This document shows, piece after piece, positions 6,044 to 10,286 of a stretch of 10,286 bases of DNA. The stretch spans positions 1 through 10,286 of the forward strand of contig JAHIPE010000087.1 of NCBI GenBank assembly GCA_018894655.1, written 5' to 3'. Each line of letters begins with the position of its first letter. Position 1 is the first letter of the stretch. The notes below the pieces were generated by a model. That model made no database searches. It was not told the DNA's origin and saw nothing but the letters and a program-made list of their open reading frames with translations. Source of the stretch: Actinomycetota bacterium. GTDB lineage: Bacteria; Actinomycetota; Geothermincolia; Fen-727; Anoxymicrobiaceae. The position numbers were made by a program, and so were the translations under genes.

Positions 6044-8749
6044 ATGGACGATGTCCGGGCACTATCGCGGATCACCGAGGAGCCTGTTCCCCTGTCAGCC
6101 GAGCAGCGCAGCGCCGTCACGTCCGGAAGTCGTTACGTGCGGATAATCGCGGGAGCTGGGACCGGAAAGACGGAAACGCTCATCAGGCGGATAGTATATC
6201 TTCTCCTTCACAATGGGGTCGATCCGGGAAAGATCGTCGCCTTCACGTTCACCGAGAAGGCGGCCGTGAGCATGAGGAGCCGCGTGTACGACAGGCTGAA
6301 GCGGCTCGGGAACGAGGAAGGGTGCGCGAGGCTCGGAGACGTTTACATGGGCACTATTCACGGGTTCTGCCTGCGGCTGTTGGAGGAGCGCTTCCGCTGC
6401 GGGGACCACGAGGTGCTGGACGAAAACCAGGAGTTCGCGTTCCTGACCAGGCATGGCTGGAGCCTGAGCTTCAACAAGGGAGGAAGATACGACCGGAACT
6501 GCCAGGCGTTCCTGCGATCGGTGAACGTTGTCAACGACGAACTGCTGGACAGGCGAGAACTGGCCAGGCTCTCCCCGGAGTTCAGCAGGAGGCTCAGACG
6601 GTATGAGGACCTGCTCGAGCGGCATCGTTACATCACGTTCGGGGGCTTGATCTCGAGGGCGGTCGCGTCGCTTAGCGAGAACCCCGGTGCCGTCGACTAC
6701 ATAGAACACCTGCTGGTCGACGAATACCAGGACATCAACCGGGCACAGGAGTGCCTGATCAAGCTGATAGGGACGGGCGCGGCCGTTTTCGCCGTCGGTG
6801 ACCCGAGACAGAGTATTTACCAGTGGCGGGGTTCCGACGAGGCCTGCTTTGACGATTTCACGAGGCATTTCGAGCACGTCAGGACGTTGCCGATAAGCGA
6901 GAACCGGCGAAGTGTCCAGAGGATCGTGGAGCTCGCGAACTCCTTCGCGGACACTTTCGAGAGGCGGCGGTACAAGCATCTCGTACCGACGAGAACGGGC
7001 GGGGGTCACGCGTTCCTGGTCGAGTTCGAGACACCGGGCGATGAGGCCGAGTGGATTGTCGGCGAGATCGATAGGCTCGTGAGCGGCGGATCGTGCCATT
7101 ACGGCGACTACGCCGTACTGTTGAGGAGCGTGACGACGTCCGGCCCACCTTTTGTCGAGGCCCTCAGAAGGCGGGGCATGCCCTACGTCGCGGGGGGAAA
7201 GGTGGGGCTGTTCCAGCGGGACGAGGCGCAGGCGGTGGGCAGGTTGCTCGCCTGGCTCTCAGGCGATGGTTTCTGGGTGGAGGACCCTTGGAACTGGTCC
7301 AGCAGGACCACCGGTGACGGGCTTCTGGAGACGGGGATCGTCCTGTGGAAGGACGCCACGGGCCTGGAGGTCTCGAAAGAGAGACTGGCCCGGTGGAGGG
7401 GCTGTGTCCACACCGGCGGGTTCGGGAACCTGACGGAGGTCTACCAGGAACTGCTCGACGCTCTCGGGTTTCTCGACCTCGACTTCTCTGAGGCGGGGCA
7501 CGCCGCAGCCGCGGCGAACCTGGGCGCCATGAGTAACCTTCTGACCGACTTCGAGACCCCCATGCGGCTGGGCGGCCGGAAGCCCGGATGGGAGTCGGTG
7601 GCGAAGAACCTCTGCTGGTATCTGAACACCTACGCGACCGGGGCCTACGAGCAGGCGCCGGCCGAGGGGTTGGGCGGCCTGGACGCCGTGGCGTTGATGA
7701 CTGTACACCAGGCGAAAGGCCTCGAGTGGCCGGTGGTGTTCATCCCCGCCATGACTGACCTGAGGTTCCCATCGAAGATGGTCGGCAGGAGACAGAAATG
7801 GCAGTTGCCTCGCGGGATGTTCGCCGTTGACCGCTACGAGGGTAGCATCGACGACGAGCGCAGGTTGTTCTACGTCGCGATGACGCGCTCGAAGGACGTC
7901 CTGTGCATATCCAGGTTTCGCCGTATCAGCAACCCCTGCGGCGAAAGCGCGTTCGTCGGCGACCTGGGGGCGGGGTTGCGTCGCCTCGAACACGCGGAGG
8001 GATTGCCCCGGGTCGAGATAGGGAGTTCGCGGGAAGACGAGATCCGCACCTTTCAAGCAAGCGAGGTGTTGACGTACCTGAGGTGCCCCCACCTGTACCG
8101 CATCCGGGAGATATGGAACTACCGGCCTGGGCTGGCGACCCAGATGGGTTACGGAAAGAGCCTGCATTACTGCCTCCGCTACGCGTCTGAGCTCGTCCGC
8201 GGAGGGATGGAAGTGAAGGGCGCGATCGCCGTCGCGACAGAAGAGCGATTCCACATGCCGTTCGCGGGTGGCGAGCAGCTCGAGACGATGAGGTCGGAGG
8301 CCGAGCAAGTCCTGCTCCGCTTCGCCGAGGAGCACGCGGATGACATGGGACGGATCGAAGAGGTCGAGACGAGGCTCGAGTTCCCCGTGAAGAGAGCGAC
8401 CATCGTGGGCAAGGTCGACGTGATAATCCGCGGTGACGACTACAGGGAACTCCGGGACTACAAGACGACGGACACGGTGGCGACCCTGAGCGACATGTCT
8501 TTCCAGGTCTGTCTGTACGCGAGCGGACTCGGGCTGACCGGCAGACCGGTTGACAGGGCCACCATAGCCTACCTGAACGACTCAAGACTTGAGGAGATCA
8601 CGCTCTCCCCCCGCCGACTGCGCGAGGCGGTGGCGACGGCCGAGCGCTGCGTCGAGGGGATACTGGAGCAGCGGTTCGACCCCAGGCCGGGGGGGCACTG
8701 CGTTACTTGCGACTATTCGAGGATCTGCCGGAGTGACCGGGGAATGTGA
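6044..8749 (+). CDS. UvrD/PcrA-type superfamily 1 helicase fused to a C-terminal Fe-S RecB/Cas4-like nuclease
   Basis: 901 residues. The helicase part is complete: Q-motif LSAEQ 17-21, Walker A AGAGTGKT 36-43, motif Ia TFTEKAA 68-74, TIHGF 104-108, motif II VDEYQD 225-230, motif III GDPRQSIYQWRG 252-263, motif IV ENRRS 286-290, motif V TVHQAKGLEW 553-562 and motif VI RRLFYVAMTRSKD 606-618. The last 230 residues form a PD-(D/E)XK nuclease: His708 in GKSLHY, Asp792 in GKVDVI, Asp805 and Lys807 in RDYKT, and the QxxxY motif Q821-Y825. Cys681, Cys886, Cys889 and Cys895 have the spacing of the Fe-S clamp of AddB/Cas4-type nucleases. The family unwinds double-stranded DNA with ATP and cuts it. It is shorter than AddA (about 1200 residues) and has no AddB partner here. 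It stands alone, between a gene-free stretch and the AbiE locus. Likely roles: DNA end processing or phage defence. Confidence 0.93.
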   Translation: MDDVRALSRITEEPVPLSAEQRSAVTSGSRYVRIIAGAGTGKTETLIRRIVYLLLHNGVDPGKIVAFTFTEKAAVSMRSRVYDRLKRLGNEEGCARLGDVYMGTIHGFCLRLLEERFRCGDHEVLDENQEFAFLTRHGWSLSFNKGGRYDRNCQAFLRSVNVVNDELLDRRELARLSPEFSRRLRRYEDLLERHRYITFGGLISRAVASLSENPGAVDYIEHLLVDEYQDINRAQECLIKLIGTGAAVFAVGDPRQSIYQWRGSDEACFDDFTRHFEHVRTLPISENRRSVQRIVELANSFADTFERRRYKHLVPTRTGGGHAFLVEFETPGDEAEWIVGEIDRLVSGGSCHYGDYAVLLRSVTTSGPPFVEALRRRGMPYVAGGKVGLFQRDEAQAVGRLLAWLSGDGFWVEDPWNWSSRTTGDGLLETGIVLWKDATGLEVSKERLARWRGCVHTGGFGNLTEVYQELLDALGFLDLDFSEAGHAAAAANLGAMSNLLTDFETPMRLGGRKPGWESVAKNLCWYLNTYATGAYEQAPAEGLGGLDAVALMTVHQAKGLEWPVVFIPAMTDLRFPSKMVGRRQKWQLPRGMFAVDRYEGSIDDERRLFYVAMTRSKDVLCISRFRRISNPCGESAFVGDLGAGLRRLEHAEGLPRVEIGSSREDEIRTFQASEVLTYLRCPHLYRIREIWNYRPGLATQMGYGKSLHYCLRYASELVRGGMEVKGAIAVATEERFHMPFAGGEQLETMRSEAEQVLLRFAEEHADDMGRIEEVETRLEFPVKRATIVGKVDVIIRGDDYRELRDYKTTDTVATLSDMSFQVCLYASGLGLTGRPVDRATIAYLNDSRLEEITLSPRRLREAVATAERCVEGILEQRFDPRPGGHCVTCDYSRICRSDRGM

Positions 8750-9044
8750 AAGAGGCTAGCCCGAGCTGGCGGACTGGAGCGTCAACTCCCGAGATTGACT
8801 TCCTGCCAGATGGGCTTCAAATCCAAATGAGGCTATATGTGAAAAAGGATATTGCGCATGGCGTGAGCCGCCCCTCCGTGGTTGTAGGACACCCAGAATC
8901 CTTGTGGGACAGCCACAACACCGTCGAGTCCAAAATGGGGATGTCCCATTTGAGGCTTGGCACAAGCAGGCAATTGGCACCACGGAGCAAGCAAGCGAGG
9001 ACGAGTTGCGCTCAGCGTACCAGCGGAACAGCTGGACAATCAAA
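8750..9044. other. Gene-free stretch between helicase and AbiE locus
   Basis: No convincing gene. A plus frame at 8746-9144 overlaps the helicase stop, the operator and the AbiEi start, and a minus frame at 8756-9193 overlaps AbiEi; neither has a family resemblance. The only structure is a perfect 7-base-arm hairpin, AAATGGG-GATGT-CCCATTT at 8933-8951, without a T-run, so not a clear terminator. It could be a remnant of a mobile element. Confidence 0.45.
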
Positions 9045-9092
9045 CCGATATAAACTACATTATATATGCATAAGTAATGTAAGTTATATCGG
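9045..9092. promoter_or_regulatory. 48-bp dyad, probable AbiEi operator and promoter
   Basis: CCGATATAAACTACATTA (9045-9062) faces TAATGTAAGTTATATCGG (9075-9092) with only two mismatched pairs, and the spacer contains the palindrome TATGCATA (9065-9072) on the same centre (9068.5). Over 24 base pairs, 20 are symmetric; the mismatches are 9054/9083, 9055/9082, 9063/9074 and 9064/9073. It ends 8 bases before the AbiEi ATG. AbiEi antitoxins are known to repress their own operon by binding inverted repeats in its promoter. The dyad is AT-rich in a GC-rich setting and includes -10-like TTATAT at 9084-9089, so binding would block transcription. Confidence 0.8.
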
Positions 9093-9100
9093 ATTAAACC

Positions 9101-9715
9101 ATGAGGCCAAATACTTACGAAAGCGTAAGAGCCCTGTTCGCTGACCACGGTGGAATCATGTCCACTCGCCAGGTACTGGACGCCGGGGTTCACCCTGAGA
9201 CCCTCTACAGGATGAGGGACCTCGGGCTTCTCGAGAAGGTAACTCGAGGATGGTATCGACTTCCAGGTCTGCCTCCACCTGCCGCTCCAGACCTCGCGGA
9301 AACCGCTCTTCGCATCCCGACCGGGGTCATCTGCCTGGTGTCAGCCCTTTCATTTCATAACCTGACCAGCCAGATACCGTACATGGTTTATGTGGCCGCG
9401 CCACATGGAAGGAAAGTACCGAAGATAGATTACCCGCCGGTGCGCGTATTCTGGTTTTCCCAGGCGACATACAGCGAGGGGTTTGACATACACGTTCTCG
9501 ATGGGGTCAGGGTGCCGATCTACGTTCCCCCGAAGACGGTCGCTGATTGCTTCAAGTTCAGGAATAGAATCGGGCTCGATATAGCGGTCGAGGGTCTAAG
9601 GATGTACCTGAGGTCCGCCAATCCCAAAGTAGATGAGCTCATTCATTATTCCAGGCTTTGCAGTGTCTACAACATAATGAGACCATATCTGGAGACTATA
9701 CTTGAAGAACCGTAA
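9101..9715 (+). CDS. abiEi: AbiEi-type antitoxin / autorepressor (type IV toxin-antitoxin)
   Basis: 204 residues, the usual size. The N-terminal winged helix (about 4-55) has the family pattern GGIMSTRQVLDAGV, then HPETLYRMRDLGLLEKVTRGWYRL across 31-54. The C-terminal domain shows VICLVSALSFHNLTSQIP 76-93 and the highly typical block KTVADCFKFRNRIGLDIAVEGLR 145-167. AbiEi represses its own operon and counters the nucleotidyltransferase toxin AbiEii without needing to bind it. The start ATG 9101 follows the operator by 8 bases and has no Shine-Dalgarno sequence; with a -10 at 9084-9089 transcription would begin near 9096, giving an almost leaderless message. The toxin gene follows with one base between stop and GTG. 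Base composition is clearly less GC-rich than the helicase gene, consistent with separate acquisition. No inactivating change is seen. Confidence 0.92.
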   Translation: MRPNTYESVRALFADHGGIMSTRQVLDAGVHPETLYRMRDLGLLEKVTRGWYRLPGLPPPAAPDLAETALRIPTGVICLVSALSFHNLTSQIPYMVYVAAPHGRKVPKIDYPPVRVFWFSQATYSEGFDIHVLDGVRVPIYVPPKTVADCFKFRNRIGLDIAVEGLRMYLRSANPKVDELIHYSRLCSVYNIMRPYLETILEEP

Positions 9716-9716
9716 T

Positions 9717-9905
9717 GTGAAGAACGTTCCCCATTCGGTTCATGACCGCCTCGCGAACATAGCGAGGTCTGAGGGTAGAGCGTTCCAAGAGGTATTGATC
9801 TTCTACGCTATCGAGCGGTTCCTCTACAGACTTTCTGTTTCTCCGTACGGCGACAGATTCGTTTTGAAAGGCGCTCTTATGTTTCGCGTATGGAACCGTT
9901 CGTAA
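9717..9905 (+). pseudogene. abiEii: Truncated AbiEii toxin (nucleotidyltransferase), N-terminus only
   Basis: The frame from GTG 9717 reads MKNVPHSVHDRLANIARSEG, then FQEVLIFYAIERFLYRLS and YGDRFVLKGALMFRVW, exactly the opening of AbiEii/COG2253 toxins. Intact members are about 250-300 residues and continue right after this point with the R-x-T-x-D-x-D-x-L nucleotidyltransferase motif; here a stop comes at 9903-9905 after about 62 residues, before that motif, so the product cannot be active. The following bases match no AbiEii sequence and lead into a transposon end, so insertion is the likely cause. GTG 9717 is chosen because it fits the family start and sits one base after the antitoxin stop, allowing translational coupling; TTG 9702 in the same frame would add five residues and overlap the antitoxin. 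The rest of the toxin gene may lie to the right of the window. Confidence 0.85.
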
Positions 9906-9907
9906 TA

Positions 9908-9927
9908 TGTGTACATCTGCGTACACA
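9908..9927. repeat. Subterminal hairpin of the right transposon end
   Basis: TGTGTAC-ATCTGC-GTACACA, perfect 7-base arms with a 6-base loop, beginning three bases after the premature stop of the AbiEii frame. IS200/IS605 elements carry such subterminal hairpins, recognised by the Y1 transposase, and the guide RNA of TnpB also ends in this region. It could alternatively act as a weak terminator, but it lacks a T-run. Confidence 0.5.
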
Positions 9928-9944
9928 CACCCACGTCCTCTACT

Positions 9945-10286
9945 TCAGATTCTCAAGGGATGTTGAACCAACAAAGGAGTAACAGTGACTCTTCTGTCCC
10001 ATCCCGAGAGAGACTTCCGCAGATTTCGTAGCCCGTCCACGCCTCGACCGAACTGCTTGCCGAGAGTAGCCCTTTCCGTGTAGGCGAGGGCTTTTGCCTT
10101 GGCGAGCGAGAAATCGAACAAGACTCTTCGAGCCAAATTCTTACACGCTACGTAGTCGGCGTCGGCGGAGAAAGAATCAGAGATGAACCACCCGCCGCCT
10201 TCTTTCGGGTCTTTGTCAGGAGCCAGGTGTCTCTTTCCCCGAACCCCGGTCAATGGACAGGTCTGAGAACTCCACCAAGCCTTGAC
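9945..10286 (-). CDS. TnpB-like protein, C-terminal part with degenerate zinc ribbon (5' partial)
   Basis: The frame is open from the right edge to TGA at 9945-9947 (about 113 residues visible; a TTG at 10253 is not the true start). It has the order of a TnpB C-terminus: WWSSQTCP (matching the S-x-x-CP opening of the zinc ribbon), a charged loop, GGWF, then SADADYVACKNLARR, where the Asp of ADADY matches the third RuvC catalytic Asp. Family members have CPxCG followed by FxCxxCG; here only the first Cys remains and the others are replaced (TCPLTG; FISDSF), so the zinc ribbon is probably absent. The reading frame is not broken, which suggests a lineage without zinc rather than recent decay, but that is not proven. 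About 60 residues follow the motif. It is a different type from the TnpB at the left edge, which keeps a CG knuckle. Confidence 0.65.
   Translation of the reverse strand, partial: VKAWWSSQTCPLTGVRGKRHLAPDKDPKEGGGWFISDSFSADADYVACKNLARRVLFDFSLAKAKALAYTERATLGKQFGRGVDGLRNLRKSLSGWDRRVTVTPLLVQHPLRI

Larger units (their letters stand above)
9906..10286 (-). mobile_element. Right end of a TnpB-type (IS200/IS605 or IS1341-like) element, partial
   Basis: Similarity to AbiEii is lost around 9893-9905 and the next recognisable gene is a tnpB-like gene on the minus strand, whose 3' end points to the break. The 40 bases between contain a hairpin of the kind found near the ends of these elements. No direct repeat or terminal inverted repeat is seen, which fits this family (they make neither). 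The exact end cannot be fixed without the uninterrupted toxin gene; the left end and any tnpA are outside. Confidence 0.6.

Noticed and set aside
5776..6120. Minus-strand open frame of 114 codons in the gene-poor gap
   Set aside because: Overlaps the helicase start, odd composition rich in Arg, Ser, Cys and Trp, and no family resemblance.
6095..7099. Minus-strand open frame of 334 codons
   Set aside because: Antisense shadow of the helicase gene, whose motifs are complete in the plus frame.
7259..8335. Minus-strand open frame of 358 codons
   Set aside because: Antisense shadow of the helicase-nuclease; no recognisable domain or ribosome site.
8746..9144. Plus-strand frame overlapping the helicase stop
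   Set aside because: It would run through the AbiE operator and into abiEi, and shows no protein family pattern.
1..10286. CRISPR array, tRNA or rRNA gene
   Set aside because: No regularly spaced direct repeats and no cloverleaf or rRNA-like stretch were seen by eye; a program search would be more sensitive.

Overview
The window looks like bacterial DNA from a high-GC, probably anaerobic organism. The support is an oxygen-sensitive type of glycyl radical enzyme, a lipoprotein with a classic lipobox, strong Shine-Dalgarno sites before several genes and mostly G/C third codon positions. No ribosomal or other marker gene is present, so the lineage cannot be fixed; a deep-branching actinobacterium or clostridium-like anaerobe would fit but is a guess. 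The mix of transposon ends, a toxin-antitoxin locus and a solitary helicase-nuclease marks it as accessory DNA.

Layout. (1) 1-269, plus: the C-terminal end of a TnpB-type (IS200/IS605 OrfB) protein entering from the left edge. (2) 328-4508, minus: a two-gene unit read right to left, first a divergent 842-residue glycyl radical enzyme (Cys481 thiyl site, Gly818 radical site), then a 505-residue LarA-superfamily protein that keeps the Lys and His used to hold the nickel-pincer cofactor but lacks one of the two catalytic His of lactate racemase. Neither a radical-activating enzyme nor cofactor genes (larB/C/E) are in view. (3) 4649-5562, plus: a stand-alone CheY-like receiver and a small lipoprotein. 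(4) 5563-6043: no recognisable gene. (5) 6044-8749, plus: a single-chain UvrD-type helicase fused to a C-terminal Fe-S RecB/Cas4-like nuclease. (6) 8750-9044: no recognisable gene. (7) 9045-9905, plus: a type IV AbiE toxin-antitoxin locus with a 48-bp dyad operator, an intact AbiEi antitoxin, and an AbiEii toxin that stops after about 62 residues. (8) 9906-10286: the right end of a second TnpB-type element, whose tnpB is read on the minus strand and whose zinc-ribbon cysteines are mostly lost; it appears to have cut the toxin gene.

How the parts may work together. The radical enzyme and LarA homologue probably form one metabolic module: LarA relatives change the stereochemistry of 2-hydroxy acids, and glycyl radical enzymes do C-C, C-N, C-O or C-S bond chemistry, so the pair could epimerise and then cleave (or the reverse) an unidentified polar acid. 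This is inference; no known pathway was recognised. The right half (helicase-nuclease, broken AbiE, TnpB) has the look of a decaying defence/mobile island. The best candidates for something undescribed are the radical enzyme-LarA pair and the zinc-ribbon-poor TnpB inserted into the AbiE toxin gene.
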